From: Limonium bicolor
Lineage: Eukaryota > Streptophyta > Magnoliopsida > Caryophyllales > Plumbaginaceae
DNA length: 64,000 nucleotides
Direction of reading: 5' to 3'
Assembly (NCBI GenBank): GCA_023374045.1
Contig: CM041776.1
Location: forward strand, 41,918,171 to 41,982,170
Below are positions 1-12,344 of the stretch, one piece after another. Position 1 is the first letter of the stretch, and the number at the start of each line of letters is the position of its first letter. The position numbers and the translations under genes are program-made. The notes below the pieces were generated by a model. That model worked only from the letters and a program-made list of their open reading frames with translations, had not been told where the DNA came from and did not search any database.

Positions 1-1251
1 GCCGGACATAATGCCGGGTATATGCTATCCGGCATAAGTGAAGAGTCCCACGGTTGACCAGACGATGGCCGTTATTGACCGTTGGAGATTTAGCCAATGC
101 CGGGTGTGATCCGGTAACTCTACCCGGCATATGCACTGTTTCGCGCGGAATCGACGGTTTCGACCGTTAGCAGTTGGGCGCATTTAACACGTGTGCCCTA
201 TTGGGGACCCGGCACGACGCCCGGCAAGAGTCACTTTGATGCCTATAAATAGGCCGAGGAAGGCTACAATTCAACACACTTCAACACCATATTATACTCC
301 ATTCACATCTCAGTTTCCGCCCCACTCCAAGTGTTGGTGTCCAAGGAACGTGTGCAGATCCATCCACGCAAGAGAAGAAGAAGACCTTGACGGGTTAAGG
401 CTATTAACATCTCCTTCTCCCTCTTTGTATTCTCTTCTTGGTAGTTGTTTGGATGGTGATGCCAGAATCCTTGTTAGTTTTGGTTAGGGATGAGTTCTTC
501 CTTGTAAACACTTGATCATTCAATATATATTCCCAAGTTTTTCTAAGATTCAGATTTCCATATAAGGCAGAATGAGTTCGCTACTTGTTCTCCTATCTTC
601 TAAATTTCACTGAGGTTCAAAAGACAAGAGTGTTTTTGGTTAAGAATCTTAGTGGTCTTCCACCGTTGTTAGATGCAGAGGTGTAGATGACAACACCGAA
701 AGAGTTGAATAACCTTATCCATTTTCATTATTTCAGTCGAATACTGACGAGAGATTGTTGGGTTCGAATTTGGATAGTGAGTCCTTGTTTTCGGGCTTCG
801 AAACTGGGATAAAAATTCACATTTCGTTCTTGCCGGGTCTAGTGCCGGTTGGTTCTGTCCGGCATATTCAACGTCTTTGAACATGCCGTGCAAAAACTAT
901 CCGGCAGGATATCCGGCACGTTCATTTGTTCGGGTGATTTCAGAGACTTGTTATGTATTAAGTGTTCACAGTGGTACTGGGGTTGATCATTCCCGAATCA
1001 ACATTTAGTTAGGATTTTAGTTAGTTATTTAGATTATAATTACATTTACTTTTCCCCCCTTGTTATTATAGAATAGGCTTCTGCCCGGATTAGGACTAAT
1101 TTTCTATAAGTCCCTTGGGTACGATACTCTCGGTCGTAATATATTTACACTATACTCCGACCGGGTTTTATTTGCTACCCGTAGTAGAGTTGTAGGATTA
1201 GTTATTTATTTTGTTCTTTTTGTATATTTCCTAACAAATTCTCTGTTAGCA
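1..1251 (+). mobile_element. Right-hand part of an LTR (element E), truncated by window start
   Basis: No protein is encoded here. The segment has LTR traits: GC-rich repeats of the GCCGG/CCGGCAT type (1-150 and 830-925), a TATA box near 243, and near its end a stretch around 1105-1165 resembling the region just upstream of the primer site in Athila/Tat-type elements (compare 18189-18286 in element A). Homology to the non-coding internal region of element C (reverse complement of about 30600-32830) begins near 1259, so the boundary must lie at about 1236-1258. The CA ending at 1251 is my choice of LTR end. Either a whole element or a solo LTR could have supplied it. The family is not identified, and the left end is outside the window. 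Confidence 0.45.
242..253 (+). promoter_or_regulatory. Candidate TATA box of LTR E
   Basis: The sequence CCTATAAATAGG is a near-perfect plant TATA box. It is followed about 30-60 bases later by C/A-rich sequence typical of a plant start-site region. Its place inside the LTR fits the U3/R border. The start site itself cannot be read from the sequence. Confidence 0.5.
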
Positions 1252-4200
1252 CCGTTACGGATGTGGGACAACCGCACTCCGAAGGAGCTTGCGGGCCCGA
1301 CATATAGTTTGGGTAAGTGGCAACGTATCAACATGGTACCCCACGTATGTGCACGTGTAGTGTACGACACACGGGAAGTAGTCAGCTCCGTTCTACGGAC
1401 CATCAGTGAGTTCAAACCAGAACAACTGGACACCTCAGACAATTCAGCATAAAGGAACTCAGAAGATCCATCTGAAGATAAGGAATGAAGACTGAGAAGT
1501 GCAAAAAGCACAGACCAGCAATATAGACATTGGACATGTCTCGAGGACACCAAACAAATACGCGATAGCTGGAAGATATACCCAGCCTAAACACAGTAAG
1601 GCAGTTGCCTAACGTGAACACCACAATGCTCAGCAAACGGGACGGAACTCCCAAGAGCAATCACAAGATCACTACGAAGCACAATCCATCATCGGAGAGG
1701 ATATATAACCCTAGGCTCAAGCACTAGGAGCAAGTGTAAACAGTCTACCCGAGAACGGGAGACGTTATAACCCAAAAGGGGAAGACTCAAGTACAATACC
1801 ATAAGACGGCTTAGAGGACAACACACGTTCTAAGCATTAGCCGGATGTAACGGCATGCTTCAACAGCACTCAGGAGCAATCCTTAAAGGGTGTCTGCATT
1901 GCAACAGTCGAACAACAGCGACATGATAAAAGCACGAAAGTTAGAACAAACACTTGGTTGGGACCCGAAGGGATTTCACTTAACAGGAAATGCCTAAGAT
2001 ACTGGGAGACACTTATTAACACCACTTGCCTAAGAAGGTCTCCTATGGACGGAAGCGTGATGCCACGACTTACCATGGAGCCCAATAATACCTCCAACCT
2101 ATGACGGTATACAAGGAGTGGAAACATGCATAAGCAGCTTGCAAAGAGCATAGCTCGCAGCAATACGGCTTAAGAGCCATCAACCAACTACGTGTGTAAC
2201 CTTAAACGGTTGCAAAACCCACACCATTACTAACAAGACTTGCAAGAGGGATTGCCTCATACGACAAGAAATCAACAACTGGACTATAAATTCAAACCCA
2301 ACATTCTGAGTGGCTTGGAGTAATGACCAACCCAATGTCACTGTCACTAGAGCATCAGCCTAGTATACAGTTGACGGAGTTCTTAACTACCGCCATGCCT
2401 TCTGTAGCAATGGTAGCACAGAGGCATAAGAATCATGATAATGCCAACATTGGCCTAGTCCACATTTGAACACTACGAGAAACCCAAGGGAAAGTACCCC
2501 TCGTTAACCAAAGACCACCAATGCGGTAATGATGTGAACCCTTAGAAAAGGCTTCCATCTACTATGACAATAAAACCACGCAATAGATATTGCCAAAGAG
2601 TGATGGAGTAAGGAAATGAGATTTCCAAACCATTACGACTTAAAGGAGTAAGCATACTCCATATGCACCCAAACATATAGTGGACCATTGTGTAAACACC
2701 AACATGGCAAACCTTGTCATTAGACCTATGAGTGGAGACAAACCCCTCAACAAGAACCTTCACTTTCAGTGATAGAATACTCCAATTGGAGAACGGGACC
2801 AGAAAACCCTTGAAGTTTCATGGGATGTCCTGGTAGTATACATACCAGCAAACTACACAGCCAGAGCCTAAACCAATGCTCAGCACCGAAAGGCAATAAC
2901 TACCAAAGCAATCAATGTGAACACACATTGAACACCATGAATGATTAACGCTCAAGAGAGCTTGTGACCCGATGAGTTATCTCATCCTTGGTCAACCAAG
3001 ATACTTGGCAAATTGTATCACAAATGATGAAAAATGTGAGGTAAGCCAACCTACACATGAAACCTAAACTGAAATAAAACATCCCCACAATGGGAAGATA
3101 ATAGTAGTGTGGTACGCTACAAAACCGTCATACACACGAACATTGGAAACCCCAGGGTATTCATACCATAAGGGAATGGTGCCAATGACAATGGCAATGA
3201 GTAAAGAGAAACTATCACAGTAACGGAAACAGTAAAAACAATGTTGTATAATGAGTAAGAATACGGTGTGCAACAAGCGACCAATATGAGGAAGTAACAG
3301 ATAATGACACGGAGTATAAGTACGAAATAACAGGCAGAAATATTCTTTCCCATCACATAAGTGACTTACTGTCAAGCGTTTACGCCTCTGCACTCTGTAT
3401 GACTGAGTGTTTTGGTATTGCACTTGTGCAGCTAATGATCTAATGGGATGGCTAGGGATATGGAGAATGTAAACCGTAGTAAATCCTCCTTTTCACCAAC
3501 AAACATGGCATGAGCCAGCTAAGGAAGCTTGGCAACAAACCGTGTGGCCTAAGGCCAAAGAAGCACGAAGAGTGTAAACACACTAACAATCATAAGATGT
3601 GAATTCCACTGGAATAAAAGGTGAAAGGAGACTTAAGAAAGTCATTAGGACCGACGCATATTAAGGCAAGGTCATACAAGTAAAGACACTTGTACTGAAC
3701 CAGAAGAACTGGTATGATTCAGAAACTATTGACACCAGAGGAAGCACTACAACTAAGTAGTGACTTAACCTCGCCCGACAATAAGTCGGAGGAACTTAAT
3801 GAAAAATCGTGGAAGCACGAATAGCATGTGCAGTAGACTACCAGAGAGCTGGTTACAATCTAAAACTAATTATAGTTCAAACACGGTAAAAGAATACCGC
3901 GATTGTTTAGTAAACCTTATTCCTATAATGACGGATAAAAAGGTGATGTATAGCACATTAAGGATAACACGAAGGGTAAGTAACCCGAGTTATCAGGGTC
4001 GCGCAGCAGAAGCTAGTGGGCCCTAGCTAGGAGACAAGATACCTAGTAAGTATAATAGAATGGCTATTAATGCCTTGAAGCCTAATAGGCTGGAACCAAA
4101 TTAATTATGAGTTAAATAAACTCATATAGGAATCCTTGGTGCAAAGACTAAACCGTTGGTATGGTTAAGACCCTTTGACCGGAGCATATTCTATAGTATA

Positions 4201-4292
4201 CCGTAGTGAAGCTAAACGCTTCAGTTTGCCCAAATTGATTAAACCAATGTTTAATAATAATAACATATGGTAGATTACGTGGGCGTAATCCC

Positions 4293-4308
4293 TTTTAAAG
4301 GGGGGTAG
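4293..4308 (+). other. Internal polypurine-tract-like motif of element D
   Basis: TTTTAAAGGGGGGTAG repeats the core of the true polypurine tract at 5508, about 1.2 kb upstream of it. The same internal copy is present in C (30608-30624, reverse strand) and in chromovirus H (54925-54942, just after the chromodomain stop). That position suggests a second plus-strand priming site or a relic of an earlier LTR edge. Confidence 0.5.
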
Positions 4309-5507
4309 AGCGAAAACCGCTTAATGCAAGTTTTATAAATAAAACACATAAAAGTATAATGTGCATAGCACAAATGAGAAATTATTCGATGAGTGGTACC
4401 TACGTTATATAAACATACGTATTCATTCATATTGAATTGTGGTAACTAAGCATTAGACATGCAAATACCATAGGGTGAATATACCCATCGTGTAACACCA
4501 GTGTAAGAGTATTGGTAAAGAAAAGTAATGAGTAGTGGACGGAGCTCCACAAGTATTGTAACCCTTGAAGAAGCAGTACGAAATGAATGAGGATAGTAGA
4601 TGAATGAAGTTTAGGAGTAGTGGAATCGTAAGTAAATTATTTGAAACAATTGAAGTCAACTAAATCTTATAAATGTAGTATTTCTTAGTTAGAATATAAG
4701 AGATGATGGTGAGTAATGGATGAAAGTAGTGAAGGTTGAGGAAATGGGCACTAGGATTGAACCAGGAGTAAAGCATTTGGGAAATAGAGTGAGGATGATT
4801 GATGGACTGATTCCATCCTTTGGAGATGTATGAATGACTAGGAAGAGTAAAAGATAAAACATGGAAATAATTGAATTATTTGCTTGTTTGAAACTGATGT
4901 GGGAAGTCGAACTTGATCCTGATCAGATCAAGGGAAACCGAACACAAATTGGGGTGGAAAGATAGTTCAACACTGATGCTGATCACATCAGGGTCGAATG
5001 ATTCTTGAAGCTCCCCTTAAGTGGTCACAAAAATCACACATAGGATAGAAGTAAGGTATATATATTGGACTTTGGAGTTATGTGTTTTAGAAAATTTTTA
5101 ATTGGTAGTAGTGAAGTATTTCTCTTAGACTGAAGGTTAAGAATTTGTGAGAAGCTTGTACTGGAGAAGATAGTAGTGTAGTATGTGGTATTATTCCAAA
5201 GGCAGCGGGACATAGAGGAGTCCTGTGTCGAGATGACCTGAGTGCCTGCAGGATTGTATGTGTATTCCATTGCTTTGGGGATAGCTTGCATTGTATTTAT
5301 GTGAAAACCTGGTAATGGGGAACCAATGGTTGGTAGTAATGTGGATTGGAGTAATTATAGTACATTTGGATGGTATGGTATGTAGAAACCTTGAGTAATG
5401 GATTTGGGAATTAGCAAGGAGGAACAATGTATGACCGTAGTATTAGACATGTAAGAATGAGTAAGCATTGTAAACTTATAACCTCGAACAACTTTGAGGA
5501 CAAAGTT

Positions 5508-5523
5508 CTTAAGGGGGGTAGAT
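5508..5523 (+). other. Polypurine tract of element D
   Basis: CTTAAGGGGGGTAGAT lies directly before the LTR start TGAAATACCCC at 5524. The identical motif precedes the 3' LTR of H at 55391-55406, and a close variant precedes that of C (29282-29297, reverse strand). It would prime plus-strand DNA synthesis. Confidence 0.85.
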
Positions 5524-6069
5524 TGAAATACCCCGACCTTAAATATGGCGATTAAATTATCCTAATAGGTAATTAAGAGCCTAATAATGGTTAAGAAATA
5601 TTTGTAAGGGAAAATAAATCCAAAAGAAATAAAGAAACGCTTTAAAAGCGAAAAACGCTAAATAAGCGTTAAACGACCATAGGAGGTATGAAACCTCGGT
5701 TAGCGTATTGTAAGGACTCTAAAGGCTTAATTAAGTCTAAATAAATATGAGGGAACAAATCCCGAAGAAAACGGACCCTTAAAACGGTTTAAAAACACTA
5801 CCGAACCTTAAAGCACGTTTTTCGAGGTAACCGGGAAAACGTGTCCTTAAGCGGGTCAAATAGACTCGTAATAAATTTTGGTCAACTAAATAATCATTAA
5901 TAAATATTAGTGAAGCTGTAGGACCAATAAAATCAATAAAACGAGAGATTAGTAAAAACTGTCAAAAACGGGAAGTTGTGGGGTAGAAACATAATTAACA
6001 CAAACTTATGTGTCCACTTTTAAAATAAAAAGGAAAATTTATGTGTGTGTGTGGGGTGCAGCCGATGGG

Positions 6070-6260
6070 CTTTAATTCCCCCCCCCCCCCCTCTCACACT
6101 CTCTCACACACTCACTCACTACTTACAAAAGACAAAAATCATAAAAGTAACCCCACTCACCTTTTTACTCTCTCTCCTCCAATTCATTCTCCTCACTCAC
6201 GTAATGCCACTCACCCTCACTCTCTCTTTCCTTCTTCTTCTTCAACCCATGCGATTTCCA
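6070..6260 (+). promoter_or_regulatory. Poly-C and CT-rich putative start-site/leader region of LTR D
   Basis: A run of about twelve C residues (from 6080) is followed by nearly 180 bases of C/T/A-rich, G-poor sequence. It matches the CT-rich blocks at 45230-45400 and 55820-55980 in the two LTRs of H. Pyrimidine-rich patches of this kind are common around plant transcription starts. I did not find a convincing TATA box immediately upstream. Confidence 0.4.
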
Positions 6261-7730
6261 TGGTGAAAGAAGAGAACCCACACAAACTCTATCTTCTCTC
6301 CTTTGTAACTCCCTCCACACTCTTCCAAAAATTATAAAAACTACACCATTGGAATCCTCTCACCAAGGGCTACATTTCTATCTTTCCAAAATTCGAAAAC
6401 ACCCATTTTCGTTTTTATGGGTATGTCCCATTTGGAGTTCCAAGACCACCATTAGAAGGCCCTTGTTCTCCTTGTTCTTTTGAGGTAAAAATCTCTTCAA
6501 AACTCCATTGTTTTTCTAGCCTCAAAGGCAAAACGAAAATCTAGCTAAAACCTTGTTCGGTTTCTTTGCACTCTAGCCGATTTTGGCTTGTTGAAGGGGT
6601 TGGAAATCTTGTTCTTGTACCACTCCAAACAGCACTTGCACCCTTGGAAGGTAATAAATTTTCTAAACCCTAAAACCTAGATTAAAGCTTGATTAATGGT
6701 TAGGGTTAGTTCATAGTATTGAAAGGTGTATGTGAATGGTTGTAGTGCTAGTGGATTGAGAATTCAAAATCGGTAGAGAAAGAAGAAGGAAGAAGAGAAA
6801 GAAAAGCTAGAGAAAAGCAAGGTAAGATTGCTCTTTTGTGTAGCTTGATATATGTATGTATGTAACAGTTTTTAGAGGATTGAAATGAGTATTGGAAATG
6901 GTAATGCATTAGTAGTATAATGTGTAAAAGAGTGCAAGTATTTTAAACCTTAAGAGACATTTTAAAACTGTCAAAACAGATTGGGAATTGAGTGTTTAAG
7001 TGCAGGAATTTTTAAGTGATTGTTTAGTATTGGTATAAGGTATGGGAGCTTGTATATTGATGTCTATTGCAACAGGTGGAATAAGCATTGCAATGTGAAT
7101 TAGAATGTGTGGTGAGAGTGTAAAATTATAGGGGAGGTTATGGCAAAATTTACCTAGGAATGGAACACTTAGTGTGTTAGAAACTAGGTGATTAAGGTGT
7201 GTATGTGTAACAGATTTTGATTAAGGAAAATAGAGGGTAAGTTGAGAGAGATGGGTAATGTATTCTAAATGCATTAGGAATGTTAGAAATGTCGATAGAA
7301 GAGGGAGATATAGAAGAGGAGTGTAAATGACAAAATCTGTAGCGAAAAGTATTTAAGTGCATTGTGGAAACTAGGAGGAATGAGTGTACAAGATTTGGTG
7401 AAATGGAGAGTTGGACTTGGGTATAGATATTGTAGTTGCTTGGAAATGAATTGGAATGGTAAGATGGCATTAGGAGAGGGAACTATGCATGGAGGAAATA
7501 AGAACCCAAAATCTGTAGCAAAAACTACTTGGAGAAACTATGCAAGTGTTGAAAGGAAGTAAGGAATTGTGTAAGTTGTTTGATGGATTTAGTAATGGAT
7601 TTGGTGAATGAACTAAGGAGTATTAGGAGGTTTAATTAGTGCAATAACATGTGGGATTAAGTGTAGGAACAATGGGGAAGTAGTGGGTAAAAGAGAGAAC
7701 TGAAAACAGAAATTAAAATGCAAATACTGG

Positions 7731-8210
7731 GCCGGACCGAACTTGCGACCGGACTTGCAAGTTCGGTCGAGCCCAGATTTACAAGACGGGTGAGCTACTG
7801 GAATCGACCGGACTTGCGACCGGACTGCAAGTTCGGTCGGACCAGAAATTTTCCCGTCTGTAACCTACTGGAATCGACGGACTTGCGACCGGACTTGCGA
7901 CCGGACTTGCAAGTTCGGTCGGACCAGAAATTTTCCCCGTCTGTAACCTACTGGAATCGACCGGACTTGCGACCGGACATGCAAGTTCGGTCGGCCAGAA
8001 AAATTTCCATCGTGTAAGCTACTGGAATCGACCGGACTTGCGACCGGACATGCAAGTTCGGTCGGTCCAGAAAAATTTCCCGAGGATAGCTACTGGAATC
8101 GACCGAACTTGCGACCGGACTTGCAAGTTCGGTCGGGCCAGAAATTTTCGGTACTGATAGCTACTGGAATGGACCGGACTTGCAAGGTCGGTCGCAAGTC
8201 CGGTCCTGAC
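7731..8210 (+). repeat. Tandem array of palindromic units in LTR D
   Basis: About seven units of 60-75 bases, each built on ACCGGACTTGCGACCGG plus CTTGCAAGTTCGGTCGG and separated by a spacer ending CTACTGGAATCGACC. The two half-motifs are inverted relative to each other, so each unit can fold into a hairpin. Related arrays occur in both H LTRs and, inverted, in G; C has a shorter diverged version. Confidence 0.85.
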
Positions 8211-8237
8211 AAAAAAAAAAAAAAATTTAATAGTGAT

Positions 8238-8238
8238 G

Positions 8239-8264
<26 letters not shown>
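8238..8264. repeat. TA dinucleotide microsatellite
   Basis: An uninterrupted run of about thirteen AT units, followed by GT-rich sequence, just after the palindromic array in LTR D. The H LTRs have a diverged AT-rich stretch at the same place (47130-47200). Confidence 0.9.
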
Positions 8265-8270
<6 letters not shown>

Positions 8271-9954
8271 ATGTAATATGTATATGTGTATATCCACATA
8301 TAATGTACACTGTAAGAAAGTAAACCTAAGTTAAGTAAGAAAGTAAAACTTAAGGTAATGAAAATAAGTACGTAATGTGTAAGTGTAGGAAGCATAAGGA
8401 CAAAGTAAGTATGAATTAGTAAACATACTAAGAGCAATTGAGTTAAGATAATGATAGTTAGATTTAATCATTCAATTGCATGTATATAATAGGAATTGTT
8501 TTGTGAACACCGGAGGAACGTTGGGATACATGTACAACGGTGAAAGGTATGATTTCTTCATGCCCTGTATCCTAATCTGGTTACCCCGATTTGTGTGCTT
8601 ACTTGATCACCTAATAAGATAAATGCACGAATCGGACTATATTGCACTTACTTGTGTTTGTGTATATTGTTCTTGGTATATTTCTCTTGAACAATAGTTT
8701 GTATAATTCATGAAATGAATGGATGATGATATGGTGTAAATGAATCTTGTATTGTACTTATGTATTGTATTGTATTTAGTATGAATGTATATTGGGCATT
8801 GTATTTGTAAATGTGGCTTGAATGTTGACTTGTGCTAATTCCTAACTATCTAACTCCTAACTTAAGTGAGTAAATTGGAATGAGTACAAGTCCGATATAG
8901 CTTCGGCCACGCGTGAGGATGAGGTGACACAAGAGGTTGGATCCGATTCCTGGTTCGTAAGCTGGTCCACGGCCCAAATCCCTTAAGTGGGTAGCATCCT
9001 GGATTAGTGAACCAAGTAAATCCCGGAGGTGGGACGGAGTAGTCCCCAGGGCCGGAGGTCCCGACGACTTAACTTGAGTAAGAGTAAGAGTAAGTAAGTA
9101 TGTATGAGTATGAGAATGAGAGTATGTATGCGTATGTATGAAGTAATGAGTAAAAGAGTAATCTCCACCCGATTAACCCGGGTGGACCAATGAAGCTAAC
9201 CCGTATGTAAATTGTGTATGTATTGGGTATATGTATTCGGAAGGAGGTAAGTATATATTTGATGGTTATATTGTATTCCTTGTATGTAATGAAGCGTATG
9301 TGTGTATGCTTGCGTAAGTATTCATGTATTGTGTATAAGAGCATGTATGCATGTATGTTGTGTGAAAATCAACCGCATGTATTCGACCAAGTGGTCGGCG
9401 TACCCTCACTAGTACGCGGGGTATGCGGTTATCATGCTCGGCGAAAGCTGACCCCTTCGGGGGACATTTTTTAGTGTGCAGGTACCCGAAGCGAATGTGG
9501 TCAAGGCACGAGACCGGCGACTACATTGGATAGTAGTAGCAGAATGTAGAGGTGTATTAACTAGCACACCCCTTGTATTTAGAAAGTAATGTAGTAGTGA
9601 GGAATGGGTAGTAAGTAGTCTCCTAGTGAGTATGTATGAACTTGAAGAGGTATTATACTTGTATAAGGAACTTAGTAAACTCGGTATGTAGATTATATTG
9701 TATGGTACTTGGAGTATTGTATTGAATGCAGATTGTAGTAGTAATTGGTAAGTGGAGAATGTATTGTAGATTTGTAGTACTCGGGATTCCGGTCCATCAG
9801 ACCGATGCTGTATGTAGAATCAGTAGCCTTGTTAGTCACGTGGGTGACTAACGGCATTGTATCACCCATTGTATGTAAGTATATATCCGCTGCGAGTATC
9901 TGATGAGTAAGGAGATTGGACGTTAATGAATGTATTAATAGTAGGGGTGTTACA

Positions 9955-12344
9955 ATTAACTTAGACATTGTTATGTTAGTAATATACCTCAAAAGGTAAT
10001 TGGAGTCGGTGTTCCCAGTCTCCTGGGCTTATGCTCCTTATTTGTACATTAGGTACTTGCTTACTTGCGCTATTTAGCGTTCGGTTTGAGTGTTTTGTAA
10101 TATCGATTTAGTTGTTTGCCATTGTTTTAATTTTCACATTTATTTGTCACTGACAGTCGTCACAATAGTAAATGGCTTGTCTTTAACACATATTGATACT
10201 TATCATTTTTACATGGCAGAACGCCAATGGCGGTAGCCATTCTTCTACTTAGAACTTGTCTCGTAATCAGTATGATTTGATAATAATCATAAAATTTAAT
10301 CTTGACGTTTGTTCGTTTTTTAATTGTACATCGCCGTACGTAGCCCTCCTTGGTAAAGGTAGTGCTCATGGGTGGTAAAAATTTCATGCGTTAAGTGTTG
10401 ATTCGCGTTCATTGTTGCGAATGATATTGGTAATAGTCGTTTTACGGTAGAATTGTTCTTTTCACTTTTGGTCCATCTGTGGACTGATACGTTTTACTAA
10501 TTCTGTGGTGTTCATCACAAGTTGGCATAAACTGGTAGTGTGTTTTGTCGGTACTGATTGTTATTCGATCATATTTCCTCCAAAATTTTATTTGTATGAT
10601 TTAATATATACAAGGTAAACTGTTAGTTACAAGTTTTCTTATTTAATAACTTATTGCTAAATTGTTGCTAGTTGTTTGTAACTAGTATACTGTAGTTTTG
10701 TTTACCCTGACTGAAATTAATTGTGGCAACTTGTGAAGAGTCTCAAGAGTCATCCGACCCTGGTGTGATTAGCACCAGTGTTGAACTAACCTTTCACCCC
10801 AATTTGTGGTTGGTTTTCCTTGATCCCCGGGAATCAAGTTTAACCTTCCACTTCCAATTCAGCCATTAAATTGTTTGATAATTAAGTTATGTTATCTTGG
10901 CTCTTAAGCCGGTGTCTTTTAATTCATTCTTGTTTAATAGTTATAATCTGTTATGGGCTGGTGTGCCCTTTTTATTGCGTTGATCGGACCCATCGGGTCC
11001 TTTAGAGGTTGTAGGCTTCGTATCTTAGCGGTTTATTGCAACAATTGTAGTTCTGTAGTTTATATTAGAGTTGTATAATCGTTTGGTGATTATTGGTAGC
11101 CATGGTATTGTACCACTGGTCTACACAGTTTACAAAATTCGTTTGTAATGATAATAGCAGTGGTAACTGCAGTCGTAGTTGTTTGCAGCAATTGCAGTAG
11201 CAAGTGCGCGGGGTAGACGGGATTATTGGTACATTGTTTAAATCAGCGCTTGCGGTGGCAAGCGCGCCATGCAAGTAGAGTTGTCGGTCTAAGACTTGTT
11301 GTCTTACTGCCGCATTGGTTGCTTAAATACTGTTAAAATGATTGTTCATGAAAATGGCGGTATTTGGATTGGAAAATTTTCCTAACCACATTGTCATTAG
11401 AATAACCAAGTCCTCCCTCACATTAGATTTATTATAGCATGAACTCTCGGACTTTGTTTCTCCACAGGTGTCGTCACGACAAGGTTCTAGCGTCACAGTA
11501 TTGTGTGTACACAAGTTTAGGATTGGAATTTGAACATAACAGGACGGTATACTTCCAAATTTCTTTCACGTTTTCAGTAATAATCTCTTTTTTTTTACAG
11601 TTTGGTATTACGATACAATGGTATGGTGGTTAAAGGTCCCCATTACGGGCGACGGTCTCGCGGAGCTCATGGCACTCCCGGTTCGCTTGCCCTAATGTCT
11701 TGGGTGATCCTTTCCATGACGTTACGGTAGTAGTGGCGCTCGCCTCTGGCGGTGCCTATTGTTACAACGCTTGGTCGTTAAGGGAGGTATGGTACTGATT
11801 TTTTTTTATTAGTGCTACAGGAGTAGGAATTATTCATTCGGTGCAAGAGCGTTTAGACAGTCTGTTGGGCTTGGTAGCCCTCTTCCCTATATTCGGGGAT
11901 TATATTTCTCAGTTGTATTATACTCATTGGGTTGGGGAGGGAGGGATACTGTCGGCGGTAGTCCGTACTGGACTTCCACATGAAAGTGGACTGTCGCCAA
12001 GGTACTCATGACGTTTGTGTCTCCTCCTGGCTGAGCTCTCAGCTGGTCCGTAACGGGGATAATATTCCCGGGCCTTTATGCCCTTTACCAGCTTCCTGGC
12101 TCACGCCACCACTAGACTTCGGTATCACCGTTCGTCTTCTCGATATCACATCATATCACAATAAACTCGTTTGTGCGCCTCAAGGGCTAACACTTGCAAG
12201 CCAAAGGCCTTGCTAACACATAATTCCATTAAAGCAAAGATGTTTCGTACCTCACAAACGTTTCCCGTCTTTCCCAAGTCCTAAGCTCACTGTCTTAACC
12301 TAGTATCTCGTTATCAGAGTGGTACTCCGCTCTGATACCACTTT
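9955..12344 (-). mobile_element. Internal region of degraded non-coding element F
   Basis: This is the 5' part of an element on the minus strand: the reverse-complement primer site at 12329-12340 abuts an LTR starting at 12345. No retroelement protein is recognisable. It shares patches with the internal region of C: 10740-10880 resembles 29960-30110, 11160-11310 resembles 33240-33360, and the last 60 bases resemble 34050-34112. F is shorter than C between those anchors (about 1.5 kb against about 4 kb), so it is a deleted or older relative. D appears to have inserted into it at 9954/9955. Confidence 0.55.
12329..12340 (-). other. Primer binding site of element F (initiator tRNA-Met)
   Basis: Reads TGGTATCAGAGC on the minus strand, the standard complement of the 3' end of initiator tRNA-Met. 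It is separated by four bases from the LTR beginning (plus strand) TGTAACACCCC at 12345. Confidence 0.85.

Larger units (their letters stand above)
1252..5523 (+). mobile_element. Internal region of non-coding LTR element D (LARD-like), 5' part missing
   Basis: About 4.3 kb with only short random frames; I see no gag, protease, RT or integrase motif on either strand. From about 1259 to 5520 it is collinear with the reverse complement of the internal region of element C. Examples: 1259-1390 matches 32695-32830, the stretch 4270-4310 matches 30600-30650, and 4900-5030 matches 29950-30060. The shared sequence is therefore conserved without coding. It ends in the polypurine tract at 5508-5523 next to a 4.4 kb LTR. 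The 5' part, corresponding to C 32830-34112, and the 5' LTR are absent because the E fragment interrupts it or lies upstream. This matches the description of large retrotransposon derivatives (LARDs). Confidence 0.7.
5524..9954 (+). mobile_element. 3' LTR of element D
   Basis: This 4,431 bp LTR begins TGAAATACCCC and ends GGGGTGTTACA, the same termini as the LTRs of H. In order it holds: a U3 of about 500 bp; a poly-C and CT-rich block (6078-6260) that resembles a plant start-site and leader region; two purine-rich stretches followed by GTAA splice-donor-like sites (6651 and 6822); a palindromic tandem array (7731-8210); a TA run (8238-8264); and a conserved 3' part (8500-9954) similar to H 47400-48777. 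A hairpin at 9452-9463 and an acceptor-like CAG at 9479-9481 are shared with the other LTRs. The five bases after it (ATTAA, 9955-9959) would be the target duplication, whose partner is outside the window. Confidence 0.85.

Noticed and set aside
1206..4659. Minus-strand frames in the interior of D as a degraded gag-pol
   Set aside because: No RT, integrase, protease or zinc-knuckle motif on either strand, and element polarity is plus by its polypurine tract and LTR.
6041..6337. Frames in the CT-rich block of LTR D (SPPPPSHTLSHTH type)
   Set aside because: Low-complexity translation of poly-C/CT sequence in the leader region; nothing comparable is read in H.
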